DNA of 64,000 bases from Streptomyces rimosus (GCF_008704655.1 NZ_CP023688.1:992001-1056000); one strand, 5' to 3'; positions 16,425 to 25,714 are shown, counted from the first letter of the stretch. Notes: generated by a model not told the origin, from the letters alone. Numbers and translations: made by a program.

Positions 16425-19400
16425 TCAGGAGGGCGCTCGTAGTTCGACAGCGCGCAGCACCGCCCGCGCCGTGTCGTCCGGCCTGGTGAGCGGGAAGCCG
16501 TGGCCGCCCGCCGGCAGCTCGTACAGCTCGACCTGCTCGGCCAGCAGCTCCCAGGCCCGGTAGTGGCGCCGGAACCGGGCCGTGCGCGGGTCGTCGGCCG
16601 CGACGACGACGGTGACCGGTGTGGTCAGCTGCGCCGCGGGCGGTACGGAAGGTGCGTGGACGTCATCGGGCAGGTGCGCTCCGATGAACAGCCGTCGGGC
16701 GCTTTTGCCGCGCTCCTCCAGTTTCCGGGCCGCTTCCACGGCGTACGCGGCTCCCGAGCCCTGCCCCCACAGCAGGAGCCCGGCCGGGGCGAGCCGGGCC
16801 AGCTCGGCGACGAGATGCTCGACGCGTTCCATGCCGACCGCCGGTCCGGATGCGGACGGCTCCCGCCCCGGCAGCTCGGCCGCGTACACCGCCCGCCCGC
16901 TCTCCCGCAGCGCCTCGGCCAGCGGCTGGAAGGCCGCCGCCTCACCCCCCGTCCAGGGGAAGCACACCAGGGCGCCTCCGTGGGCGGCGTCCGGTGCGGA
17001 CAGTGGGCGCAGCAGTTGCGTGCCTGTCGTCGTAGCCGCCCCTGACCTGCTGTCCAGCAGTCCCGCCAGGTCGGCGAGGACCGGATGCCGGGTGACGTCC
17101 TTGAGGGAGACCGCGCGGTCCAGGAGGATCGCCAGTTTCACCGCCGCGAGCGAGGTGCCGCCCCGGTCGAAGAAGTGGTCCCGGCGGCCGACGCGGTTCT
17201 GGGGCATGCCGAGCACCGTGGCCCACGCGGCGGCGAGCCGCTGTTCCGTGGGGGTACGCAGGGTGCCGCGGTGGTCGTCCGTGGCGTCCAGTTCGGCGGC
17301 GAGCGCGGTCAGGGCCTTGCGGTCGGTCTTACTGTTGGCGGTCAGCGGCAGTCCGTCGCCGCGCCAGTGGAAGGCCGACGGGACCATGTACGCGGGCAGT
17401 GACCGCTCCAGGCGGCCGCGCAGAGTGTCGGCGCCGACCGGCCGCCGGCCGCTGTAGAAGGCCACCAGGCGCGCGGCCTGCCCGGCCCGTTCGCTGACGA
17501 CCACGGCGGCGTCGCGGACACCGGGCGCCTGGAGCAGCGCGTTCTCGACCTCGCCGGTCTCGACGCGGAAGCCGCGGACCTTGACCTGGGTGTCGCGGCG
17601 GCCCAGGAACTCCAGCTTCCCGTCGGGCCGCCAGCGGCCGAAGTCGCCGCCCTGGTAGAGCCGTTGGCCCGGCCTGTAGGGGTCGGCGCCGAAGCAGGCA
17701 CGGGTGCGCTCGGGGTCGTTGACGTAGCCGCGGCCCACGCACACGCCGGAGAAGACGATCGCGCCGGGCGCGCCGAGCGGGACCGGCGCCAGGTGCTCGT
17801 CGACGACGTACTGGCGCACATTGCCGACCGGCGGGCCGAGCGGGACCCGCGGCCCCTCCGGTGCGCGGCGCATGACCTCGTGGTTGGTGTCGTCCGAGGT
17901 CTCGGTCAGCCCGTATGCGTTGACCAGGGCGACGCCGGGCCGGGCGGCGAACCAGCGCTGCGCCAGCTCGGGTTTCAGCGCCTCGCCGGTCGCGGACACG
18001 TACGCCAGGTCGGGCAGCTCGCGGGGGTGCTGCTCCAGGTAGGACAGGACGGCTTCCAGGTACGACGGTACGACCTGGAGGACGCGGACCCGGCCGTCGG
18101 CGAGCCGGTCGACGAAGCGCGGGACGTCCAGCACGGCCTCCTGCTCGATCAAGAGGGTGCAGCCGCCGACGAGGAGCGCGGCGATCAGCTGCCACAGCGA
18201 GATGTCGAAGCACTGGGGCGCGGTCTGGGCGACCACCTGGCCCGGGCCGATCTCCAAATCGTCGATCTTGGCGTAGAGGTGGTTGACCAGGCCCGCGTGC
18301 TCGCACATCGCGCCCTTGGGCTCGCCGGTGGAGCCGGAGGTGAAGTAGATGTAGGCGAGTTGGCCGGGCGTGACGCGGAGGCCGAGGTCGTGGGCGGGGT
18401 GGTCTTCCGCGTAGGCCGTCTCCACGGACAGGCACCGGACCCCGGGCAGGGTCTTCACGGCCGCGTCGAGGGTGGCCGTGCTGCCGCGTTCGGTGAGGAC
18501 GAGGCCGCAGCCCGCCCGGGTGAGGGTGGTCGCGATGCGGTCGGCGGGGAAGTGCGGCTCGATGGGCAGGTAGGCGCCGCCGGCCTTGAAGATGGCGAGG
18601 ACGGCGGCCATCCAGTCCAGGGTGCGTTCGGTGACCACCGCGACGACTCCCTCGCGGCGCAGGCCCCGCGCCAGCAGGGCCCGGCCGAGCTGGTTGGCGC
18701 GGGCGTTGAGCTCCGCGTACGTCCAGTGCCGGTCGCCGTGGACGGCCGCGACGGCGTCGGGGTGCGCCGCCACCTGCTGTTCGAAGATCTCGTGCACGCG
18801 GCGGTCCGGGAGTTCCCTGCGGGGCCCGGCGAGCCCTTCGAGCTGGAGGGCGAGTTCGCCGGCGGAGAGCAGGCTCTGCCGGTCGTGTTCGGCGTACGGA
18901 TCGGCGGCGATGAGGACGAGGGCGGTCAGGTGGTATCCGGCGATCCGGGCGGCGCACTCCGCGTCGAGCGCGTCGGTGCGGTGGCGCAGCCGTAAGGCCA
19001 GGCGGCCATCTTGCAGGGTGACGCCCGTCGCGAGAACGGTGGATGGAGCGAGGTCGGTGGATGGGGCGAGGTCGGTGGACGGAGCGAGGCCGGTGGACGG
19101 AGCAAGGTCGATGGGCGAAGCAAGGCCGGTGGGCGGAACGAGGTCGCCATTCGGGCAGTGCGGGTCGAAGACCGTCTCGTAGAGCGGGCCTTCGATGCCC
19201 AGGTCCCGTTCCAGGTCCTCGACCGGCGCGTCCTGGTGGGCCAGCAGCCGGGATTCGGCCCGGCGGGTGTGCAGCACCAGCGCCCGCCAGGTGCCGGGGA
19301 CGGCCGTCAGGCGGCACGGGAGCGGCCGGCCGCCCGCCGTCGCGGCGTAGCCGGTGGTGACCTCGCGTTCGCCGGTCAGTGCGGCGAGCACCTTGACGTG

Positions 19401-19607
19401 TGCGGCCAGCAGTACGGAGCGCAGCGGTACCGCCAGTTCGGCCGCGACGCGCCGCAGGGCCGCCAGGAGGTCGTCGGGAATCGCGGCTTCGTGCGCGGCC
19501 AGGCCCGGTACGGGGTCGCGGGTCCACCGCGGGAGGGCGGTGAAGCCACCGCCGTCGAGCACGCCGCGCCAGAACTCGCGACCGGCTTCTGCTGCTGACC
19601 TGGCCAT
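16425..19607 (-). CDS. NRPS: partial C - A - PCP - TE, likely diaminopropionate-activating
   Basis: Residues 1-290 resemble the C-terminal half of a condensation domain and lack HHxxxDG. The adenylation domain (about 295-790) has YFTSGSTGEPKG, NAYGLTET and LGRRDTQVKVRGFRVE. Pocket residues read by eye are D-I-W-Q-S-T-A-D-D; the two Asp near the end suit a basic side chain such as Dap. The carrier motif is FFDRGGTSLAAV (about 820). The C-terminal thioesterase-like domain has GQGSG where GxSxG is expected, so the nucleophile position is Gly; candidate acid (ADDP) and His (GGHGF) remain. An 18-nt repeat codes for Ala-Pro-Ser-Thr-rich units at residues 155-190. Leu205 is a TTA codon (18993-18995). 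ATG 19607 has GAGGA at 8 nt and starts 10 nt after the upstream gene. Confidence 0.9.
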   Translation of the reverse strand: MARSAAEAGREFWRGVLDGGGFTALPRWTRDPVPGLAAHEAAIPDDLLAALRRVAAELAVPLRSVLLAAHVKVLAALTGEREVTTGYAATAGGRPLPCRLTAVPGTWRALVLHTRRAESRLLAHQDAPVEDLERDLGIEGPLYETVFDPHCPNGDLVPPTGLASPIDLAPSTGLAPSTDLAPSTDLAPSTVLATGVTLQDGRLALRLRHRTDALDAECAARIAGYHLTALVLIAADPYAEHDRQSLLSAGELALQLEGLAGPRRELPDRRVHEIFEQQVAAHPDAVAAVHGDRHWTYAELNARANQLGRALLARGLRREGVVAVVTERTLDWMAAVLAIFKAGGAYLPIEPHFPADRIATTLTRAGCGLVLTERGSTATLDAAVKTLPGVRCLSVETAYAEDHPAHDLGLRVTPGQLAYIYFTSGSTGEPKGAMCEHAGLVNHLYAKIDDLEIGPGQVVAQTAPQCFDISLWQLIAALLVGGCTLLIEQEAVLDVPRFVDRLADGRVRVLQVVPSYLEAVLSYLEQHPRELPDLAYVSATGEALKPELAQRWFAARPGVALVNAYGLTETSDDTNHEVMRRAPEGPRVPLGPPVGNVRQYVVDEHLAPVPLGAPGAIVFSGVCVGRGYVNDPERTRACFGADPYRPGQRLYQGGDFGRWRPDGKLEFLGRRDTQVKVRGFRVETGEVENALLQAPGVRDAAVVVSERAGQAARLVAFYSGRRPVGADTLRGRLERSLPAYMVPSAFHWRGDGLPLTANSKTDRKALTALAAELDATDDHRGTLRTPTEQRLAAAWATVLGMPQNRVGRRDHFFDRGGTSLAAVKLAILLDRAVSLKDVTRHPVLADLAGLLDSRSGAATTTGTQLLRPLSAPDAAHGGALVCFPWTGGEAAAFQPLAEALRESGRAVYAAELPGREPSASGPAVGMERVEHLVAELARLAPAGLLLWGQGSGAAYAVEAARKLEERGKSARRLFIGAHLPDDVHAPSVPPAAQLTTPVTVVVAADDPRTARFRRHYRAWELLAEQVELYELPAGGHGFPLTRPDDTARAVLRAVELRAPS
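18993..18995 (-). promoter_or_regulatory. TTA codon in the A-PCP-TE synthetase gene
   Basis: The minus-strand codon 205 (context Leu-Ala-Leu-Arg-Leu) is TTA. It is a third potential bldA-dependent point, after those in the two regulators. Confidence 0.8.
19038..19145. repeat. Six in-frame 18-nt tandem repeats in the NRPS gene
   Basis: Units at 19038, 19056, 19074, 19092, 19110 and 19128 share the pattern GGTGGAYGGAGCRAGGYC with a few substitutions. Read on the minus strand they encode a hexapeptide repeat of the type Leu-Ala-Pro-Ser-Thr-Asp. They lie within the partial condensation-like region, so the repeat number can vary without a frameshift. Confidence 0.9.
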
Positions 19608-19617
19608 CGTGGGGTCC

Positions 19618-22179
19618 TCACTTCTCGGTCATGGTGTCGGTCATCTCCCGGGCGGGGTTGCCGCCCCACCGCGCGTGGCGGGGCACGTCCTCGCCCTTCA
19701 TGAGGAAGGTGTCGGGCGCGAGCGCCGCGCCGTCGCCCACCGTGGCGCCGTAGTGGACGAAGGCTCCGGTGCCGAGGGTGCAGCCGTCGCCGAGGGTGGT
19801 GCGGTCGGACTTGAAGGTGCCGTCCTCCTGGGAATGGCACTGGATGACGCTGCCCGCGTTGAGCGTGCAGTGGTCGCCGAACGTGACGAGGGAACGTTCG
19901 GGCAGGAAGCAGCCGTCGTCGAAGAGCCGCCGCCCGACCCGGGCGCCCAGCGCCCGCCAGAACAAGCTCTTGAACGGGGTGCCGTTCAGGAAGCGCAGGG
20001 GCATCGCGTGGAGCTTCCAGAACCGTTCGTGCCGCCAGAAGTACGGCGTGTAGATCGAGCAGTAGCGCGGGACCTGGCGCCGGAAGCCGTTGACGGCGCG
20101 TTCGGCGCACACGGAATGGCCGACGGAGAAGAGCAGCGCGAGGACCGATCCCAGGGCGACCGCCGGGGCGCCCCACACCGGGTAGAGGTCGGCGGCGGCC
20201 CAGACGATCAGCGTCACCACGAACACCTGTGACCAGCGGACCAGCAGGAACAGTCCCATCGTGCGCAGGTTGTAGGCGTTCTTGGCGGCGAGCCGGCGCC
20301 GCAGTGCCTCGCCGCTGCGCAGGTGGTCGAAGGCGGCGTCGCGCTCGACGGACCGGGGGATCTCGAAGCAGGGCGAGCCCAGCAGGCCGACGCCTTCCCG
20401 TACGGGCCCGTCCAGGGGGACCGCGACCTTCGTGGCGAGGAGGCAGTTGTCGCCCGTCCGGCCGCCGGGCGGGTAGTGGACGGCGTTGCCGAGGAAGTTG
20501 TGCGGTCCGATGGCGACGCGCGAGAGGCGGAAGGAGGTACGGGAGTACTCCGCGTTCATGATCGACAGGCCGTCGGCGACCATCGTGCCGCTGCCGACCG
20601 TGCTCAGGTGCGGGGATTCCTGCCGTACCTCGGTGCCGAAGTTCGAGCCGGTCTGCTCGACGGGGAGCAGGCCGTAGCCGAGGCGGCCGAGGTAGGGGAC
20701 GACGTAGGAGCTGTCGCCGAAGAGCCGCATGAAGAACTTGATGTTGGTCATCCGGGCGATGGTCCGGTGCAGCGAATAGTGCAGGCCGTAGAGCGGATAG
20801 ACCTTGCCGGGCACGATGAGCAGGTTGAGCAGCCGGGGCACCGTGACCACCACGATCAGACCGGCGAGCGTGCCGCCGAAGAACAGGGCGAGCGAGGTGA
20901 CCAGCGCATCGCCGTAGAAGGACCAGGTCGTGAAGGCGAGCGGGCCCTCGTCCAGGAGCGTGGCCAGCCGCGGGACCTCGGCGAGCAGGATGCTCACCCC
21001 GCCGATGCTCAGCGGCAGGTACACGAGCAGCGCGCTGAGCAGTTGCAGCGCCCCGTAGGCGGTGCGCGGGCCGACGCGGCCGGTCGCGTCGAGCCTTTGG
21101 TAGTCCACTTCCGTACGTTGCGCGGGAGAGCCGTGCCAGTGTTCGCCGGCGGGGACAGTCTGGCCCGGGTGGAGGGAGGACGCGTGGCCCAGTTGGGCTC
21201 CGTCGCCGAGCGAGGTTCCGATGTCGAGCACCGTCGCCTCGCTGACGAGCACATTCTGTCCGAGGGTGACCGGTCCGGTCCGGATCACTCCGGCGCGGGC
21301 CCGGTAGCAGGTGAAGTACGCGTCCTTGCGGATGACCGTGCCCGCTCCGACGGTCAGCAGGTCGGTGCAGACCGGCACGTGCTTGGACAGGATCGTGACG
21401 TCCCGTCCGATCTTGGCGCCCAGCGCCCTGAGGTAGCCGATGTAGAGCGGTGATCCCACGAAGAGGACCAGCGGGCTGACGTGCATCAGCGTCCGGACGG
21501 CCCAGAACCGGAAGTACGTCAGGCTCCAGACGCGTATCTCCCGGGGCTTCCAGCGCCCGATGAGCACCCACTTGGCGAGCACCGGGAGGCCGCACAGGCC
21601 GAGGAAGACCACGGCGCCGAAGAGGACCGCCCGCAGGTAGACGCCGCCCGGGCCCGGCGCGGCGGACATCCATTCGTAACCGGAGGAGGTGACGACCGCA
21701 ACAAGGAAGGAGCAGCCGAGGAGCGTCAGGAGCTGGAGCGTTCCGCACAGCAGATACGCGGGGGTGCCGACGGGAGGCGCCGCCTCGGACGGCTCGGGGT
21801 CCGGCGGCGGCACCGGCGTCCGGGCGGCCGTTCCCGGCGCCTCCCCGGCGAGCGCCGTCGCCAGGCCGCTGATCGTCGGGTACCGGTAGATGTCCTTCAT
21901 CGACACCGACGGGAGGTCGGCGCGCTTCCTGACACGGGCGCAGAAGTGGGCCATGAGCAGCGAGTCGGCGCCCAGGTCGGTGAAGAAGTGGGCATCGGTG
22001 CGCACGTGCTCGACGCGCAGGACGGCGGCCAATGTCGCGGCGAGCACGGTTTCGGTGTCGGCCGGCTCACCGGGATCGCCGTGCGGGACGGTGGACGGGC
22101 CGGTCGGCGGTGCGGCTGCCGGGGCGGGGGACGCGCCGGCCGGGCCGGCTACTGGTGCCTCGACGGATTTTCCCACCAC
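19618..22179 (-). CDS. Membrane protein: PCP fused to Pls/PosA-type terminal region
   Basis: A carrier domain comes first (FFTDLGADSLLMAHF, phosphopantetheine Ser73). The rest alternates transmembrane helices (for example LLTLLGCSFLVAVV, AVVFLGLCGLPVLA, LLSALLVYLPLSI, LALFFGGTLAGLIVVV, VFVVTLIVWAAAD) with soluble blocks rich in hexapeptide-repeat turns (VTLGQNVLVSEATVLDIG, TTLGDGCTLGTGAFVHYG). This is the layout of the C-terminal part of Pls/PosA synthetases, where membrane helices and three soluble domains replace normal condensation domains and build a homopolymer such as epsilon-poly-lysine or poly-Dap. Here it lacks an adenylation domain, which is supplied by the next gene 10 nt downstream. 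GTG 22179 and GTG 22176 both fit AGGAG (5 or 8 nt). It is the first gene of the operon. Confidence 0.85.
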   Translation of the reverse strand: MVGKSVEAPVAGPAGASPAPAAAPPTGPSTVPHGDPGEPADTETVLAATLAAVLRVEHVRTDAHFFTDLGADSLLMAHFCARVRKRADLPSVSMKDIYRYPTISGLATALAGEAPGTAARTPVPPPDPEPSEAAPPVGTPAYLLCGTLQLLTLLGCSFLVAVVTSSGYEWMSAAPGPGGVYLRAVLFGAVVFLGLCGLPVLAKWVLIGRWKPREIRVWSLTYFRFWAVRTLMHVSPLVLFVGSPLYIGYLRALGAKIGRDVTILSKHVPVCTDLLTVGAGTVIRKDAYFTCYRARAGVIRTGPVTLGQNVLVSEATVLDIGTSLGDGAQLGHASSLHPGQTVPAGEHWHGSPAQRTEVDYQRLDATGRVGPRTAYGALQLLSALLVYLPLSIGGVSILLAEVPRLATLLDEGPLAFTTWSFYGDALVTSLALFFGGTLAGLIVVVTVPRLLNLLIVPGKVYPLYGLHYSLHRTIARMTNIKFFMRLFGDSSYVVPYLGRLGYGLLPVEQTGSNFGTEVRQESPHLSTVGSGTMVADGLSIMNAEYSRTSFRLSRVAIGPHNFLGNAVHYPPGGRTGDNCLLATKVAVPLDGPVREGVGLLGSPCFEIPRSVERDAAFDHLRSGEALRRRLAAKNAYNLRTMGLFLLVRWSQVFVVTLIVWAAADLYPVWGAPAVALGSVLALLFSVGHSVCAERAVNGFRRQVPRYCSIYTPYFWRHERFWKLHAMPLRFLNGTPFKSLFWRALGARVGRRLFDDGCFLPERSLVTFGDHCTLNAGSVIQCHSQEDGTFKSDRTTLGDGCTLGTGAFVHYGATVGDGAALAPDTFLMKGEDVPRHARWGGNPAREMTDTMTEK

Positions 22180-22685
22180 GTGAGCTCCTTCGGAGGTACG
22201 GAAGAGTTGGGGTGCACCGGGCGTCCGGCTGCCGACGGGGCGGTCCTTGATGTCGGCGGAGCCGTCCCCGGTGCGCCGGCGGCTCGGGTCTCTTGCCGCC
22301 ATAGGCGTGAACCGCAACGGAACACCGTGAAAATTCAAGTAACACTGGGAAGACCACGATCGGCCGGGCAGCGCGCAGGGGTGCGTAATCCGTAGAGCCG
22401 GTACGTCCAAGGCGGCCGCGGCACCGTCGTGTTCACCCGCTCCGGGTGCCCGCCCCGGCACCGCTCGCCGACCACCGCGGCGGGCTGCCGCCGGCGCCCC
22501 TTCACCAGTGACGCCGCATGTCCCACCCGCCACCGGCAGCTGCGTCACTGTCGTATACAACCGCCTGGTCGGTACGGGCGAGCTGCGGGGAATCAGCCTG
22601 CTTTCGGTTGTTCCGGCGCCGGATGCGAACCTATTCTCGCGGCGGGGGGTGCACCACGATGCGCCACTCGGTTGGAGCGTCGAAG
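22180..22685. promoter_or_regulatory. Divergent intergenic region of the Dap operon and its regulator
   Basis: About 500 nt separate two divergent genes. An A/T-rich patch near 22320-22340 (AAATTCAAGT) may hold the operon promoter. One CTTGCCG (22292-22298, CGGCAAG on the operon strand) is present, but without a clear partner at 11 or 22 nt. A candidate plus-strand promoter is listed separately. No protein-like frame was seen. Confidence 0.5.
22608..22637 (+). promoter_or_regulatory. Candidate promoter of the STAND regulator gene
   Basis: TTGTTC (22608-22613) and TATTCT (22632-22637) are 18 nt apart and lie about 50 nt upstream of ATG 22686. Each matches the housekeeping consensus only partly. 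Confidence 0.35.
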
Positions 22686-25472
22686 ATGGTGTCAGCCGCA
22701 GGACCCGCAGGCTTCCCCGCCTCACTGACGACCTTCGTGGGCCGTCGGCAGGAAGCCGCTGGAGTCGGAGCGCGTCTGGAGCGCAGCCGCCTGGTCACCC
22801 TGACCGGAGCCGGCGGCGCGGGAAAGAGCCGGCTCGCCATCGAGGTGGCCACCGGCCGCGCCCACCGCCACCGGGACGGCGTGCGCTTCGTCGAACTGGC
22901 GGTCCTCGCCGATCCGCTCCTGCTGGCCCACGCCGTGGCGGCCGGTCTCGGCATACAGGAACAGGCGGGCCGGACGCTGCCGGAGGTCCTGGCCGAGCGG
23001 CTGCGCGACGCGGACATGCTGCTCGTCCTGGACTGCTGCGAGCATCTCGTGGAAGCCGTCGCGCAGTTCGTCCTCACCCTGCTGTCCGCCTGCCCGGACC
23101 TGCGCGTCCTGGCCACGAGCCGGGAGCGCCTGGGCGTCCCCGGCGAAGTCCTCTGGCCGGTGACGGGCCTCGCCACTCCCCCGGCACACGTCGGCGGGGC
23201 CGAGATCCTGGAGTACGACGCGGTACGCCTGTTCGCCGACCGGGCCGCCGCGGTCGAGCCGGGGTTCGCGGTCACCGACGCGAACGCGGCGGCGGTGGCG
23301 GAGATCTGCCGCAAGCTGGACGGACTGCCGCTGGCCATCGAACTGGCCGCGGCGCGCACGAACGCGCTCGACGCGGCGCAGCTCAGCGGGTGGCTGGACG
23401 GCCGCTTCCGGTTCCTGGCGTGGGAGACCCGGGCGTCCTCCCCCCGTCACCGGACGCTGGACAGCGTCGTGGAGTGGAGTTACGACCTGCTGAGCGAGCC
23501 CGAACGGACGCTGTTCGAGCGGCTGGCGGTGTTCGCGGGCGCCTTCACACTGGACGCCGCCGAGGCCGTGACCGCCGAGGGGGCCGACACCGCCGACCTC
23601 GGGGAACTGCTCCTGCGGCTGGTCGACAAGTCGCTGGTGACGGTCGTGCCGCAGCACACGCCGGCCCGCTACCGGATGCTGGAGACCCTGCGCGCGTACG
23701 GGCTGGCGCGATTACGGGAGCACGGCGGCCTGGCGACGCTGACGGCGCAGCACGCCGCGTACTTCCACGACCTCGCCGAACAGGCGTGGGAACGGTTCCG
23801 GGGGCCGCACCAGGCACTGTGGCTGGAGCGCCTGCGGGCCGAGCACGACGACCTCCGGGTCGCCCTCGAATACCTGCTGACCTCCCACGACATCGACAAC
23901 GCGGTGTGCCTGGCCGGCGCCCTCGCCTCGTTCTGGGACGTGCAGGGCCACTACACCGAGGGACGCGTCTGGCTCGAACGGGCGCTGGGCGCGAACCGCG
24001 ACGCCGCCGCCAAAGGCCGCGTACGGGCCCTGAACGGACTGGGCCTCCTCGCCGTGATCCAGGGGGACGTGGAACGCGCCCGGGTGTCCTGCTCCGAAGC
24101 CGAACTGCTGTCGCGCCGCAACGGCGACCTGCCCGGCCTCGTGTGCGCCCTCCAGTGCCTCGGGTTCGCCGCACTGCTCGTGGGCAATCCGGACCACGCG
24201 GTGGAGATGCTGGACCAGTCGCTGGAGACCGCCCTGAAGACCGGTGAACCGTGGCTGGCGGGCTGGTCCTACCTGTTCCTGGCCATGGTGGAGGTCGTGC
24301 GCAGCGACTTCGCGCGGGCCTCCCAGCACGGCAGGACCGCGTTCCACCTGCTGTACGAGGCGGGTGAGCCGAAGAGCATCGCGTGGGCCCATCTCACCCT
24401 CGCCACCGCTTCGTGGGGCCTGGGGGACGTCCGCGACGCCCGTGCCCGTACGGGAGAGGCGCTGCGCCTGTTCCACCAACTCGACGCCCCGTGGGGCCTC
24501 GCCGAGGTCTTCCAGGTCGCGGCCATGCTGGCCATGTCGCATCAGCACTGGGAGCGGGCCGCCGCCCTGTTCGGAGCCGCGGACACGGCGCGGAAGAAGT
24601 CCGGTGCCGCACTCCCGGCCTTCCTCAAGGGGTGGCGGGCGGCCGGTATCCGCAAGGTGCGGGCGGAACTGGGCGAGCAGCGCTTCGGCACGGCGCGGGA
24701 GCACGGGCTGCGGTGGCCGCTCGAAGCCGCCGTGCTGGCCGCCGCCGCGGAACTCGGTACGGCACCGCCGCCGCTCCCGCCGGCCCGTGGAGAGACACCG
24801 CGTACGGGAGCAGCCCGTAGGGAGGCGTCTCGTACGGAGGCGCCTCGTAGGAGCGCGGCCGCCACCGATACCCGCGCGGTGGCAGTGCCCCACCAGGCCG
24901 CGCTGCGCCGGAAAGGGGATTACTGGACCCTCAGCCACGACGGCCTGGTCGTGCACCTCAAGCACACGGTCGGCCTCGGCTATCTGGCCCGGCTGCTCGC
25001 CGAACCCGACCGGGAGTTCCTGGCCCGCGAACTGGCGGCGGCCGAGCGCGGCATGGCCACCATCGGGGCCCCGGTCCTACGGGAATGGCCCGCCTCCCCC
25101 GGCCCCGGCGACGCCGGTCCGGCCCTCGACGCCCGCGCGAAGGCGGCCTACCGCAGGCGCCTGCGCGAGCTGGCCGAGGATCTGGAGGAGGCCGAGCGCT
25201 TCCACGACACCGGACGCGCCGAACGGGTCCGCGTCGAACTCGACGCGGTGACCGAGCAGCTCGCCGGCGCGGTCGGCCTCGGTGGCCGCGACCGCCGGGC
25301 GGACTCCGACAGCGAGCGGGCCCGTCTGAGCGTCACCAAAGCCCTGAAGGCCGCGGTGAAACGCGTCGCCGTGCACGACCCGGTGCTCGGACTGCACCTC
25401 CAGCGCAGCGTACGAACCGGGGCCTATTGCTCGTATGCACCGGATCCGGCTACGCGCATCGTCTGGCTGTAG
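22686..25472 (+). CDS. AfsR/NB-ARC-like STAND ATPase regulator without SARP domain, 928 aa
   Basis: The ATPase starts almost at the N-terminus (TTFVGRRQE, then Walker A LTGAGGAGKSR near residue 43). It continues with LLVLDCCEHL (Walker B), LATSRERLG (sensor) and LDGLPLAIELAAAR (GLPL motif). TPR-like repeats fill the middle. The last ~180 residues (GDYWTLSHDGLVVHLKHTVGLGYLARLL onwards) form a conserved C-terminal module with an Arg/Glu-rich helix. No DNA-binding domain is obvious at the N-terminus, so DNA contact may lie in the C-terminal module or the protein may act through a partner. ATG 22686 (GGAG 10 nt upstream) begins just before the conserved ATPase. There is an in-frame TTA codon at 23712-23714. 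It is divergent from the Dap operon and probably regulates it. Confidence 0.85.
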   Translation: MVSAAGPAGFPASLTTFVGRRQEAAGVGARLERSRLVTLTGAGGAGKSRLAIEVATGRAHRHRDGVRFVELAVLADPLLLAHAVAAGLGIQEQAGRTLPEVLAERLRDADMLLVLDCCEHLVEAVAQFVLTLLSACPDLRVLATSRERLGVPGEVLWPVTGLATPPAHVGGAEILEYDAVRLFADRAAAVEPGFAVTDANAAAVAEICRKLDGLPLAIELAAARTNALDAAQLSGWLDGRFRFLAWETRASSPRHRTLDSVVEWSYDLLSEPERTLFERLAVFAGAFTLDAAEAVTAEGADTADLGELLLRLVDKSLVTVVPQHTPARYRMLETLRAYGLARLREHGGLATLTAQHAAYFHDLAEQAWERFRGPHQALWLERLRAEHDDLRVALEYLLTSHDIDNAVCLAGALASFWDVQGHYTEGRVWLERALGANRDAAAKGRVRALNGLGLLAVIQGDVERARVSCSEAELLSRRNGDLPGLVCALQCLGFAALLVGNPDHAVEMLDQSLETALKTGEPWLAGWSYLFLAMVEVVRSDFARASQHGRTAFHLLYEAGEPKSIAWAHLTLATASWGLGDVRDARARTGEALRLFHQLDAPWGLAEVFQVAAMLAMSHQHWERAAALFGAADTARKKSGAALPAFLKGWRAAGIRKVRAELGEQRFGTAREHGLRWPLEAAVLAAAAELGTAPPPLPPARGETPRTGAARREASRTEAPRRSAAATDTRAVAVPHQAALRRKGDYWTLSHDGLVVHLKHTVGLGYLARLLAEPDREFLARELAAAERGMATIGAPVLREWPASPGPGDAGPALDARAKAAYRRRLRELAEDLEEAERFHDTGRAERVRVELDAVTEQLAGAVGLGGRDRRADSDSERARLSVTKALKAAVKRVAVHDPVLGLHLQRSVRTGAYCSYAPDPATRIVWL
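23712..23714 (+). promoter_or_regulatory. TTA codon in the STAND regulator gene
   Basis: TTA is in frame in the context Leu-Ala-Arg-Leu-Arg-Glu. With the TTA in the SARP gene, both cluster regulators carry one. Confidence 0.85.
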
Positions 25473-25714
25473 ACCCGTCCGGGACGCACGACGCGGGAGG
25501 TACTGGCCGAAAGTGATCCCCAGTTCAGGCCAAGTCGATTATCGTGCGGCTACTGGTGGGGCAATTGGCGTCATGACGGACATCGGATGACCGTGCGGCA
25601 TCCGTCCTCCGGAACGGCGCGCCTTTTCCGGACATTCTCTGAATAACGGCGTGCTGATGTTGTGATGGGTGTACTCGGGCTGCACGCGGGGTGGTGTGGG
25701 TTCGAGGAGCTGCT

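Noticed and set aside
19038..19145. Possible CRISPR-like repeats
   Set aside because: The units are 18 nt, contiguous, without spacers, and code in frame within an NRPS.
22292..22298. Single CGGCAAG upstream of the Dap operon as a SARP site
   Set aside because: No second copy lies at 11 or 22 nt; one heptamer is expected by chance in this sequence.
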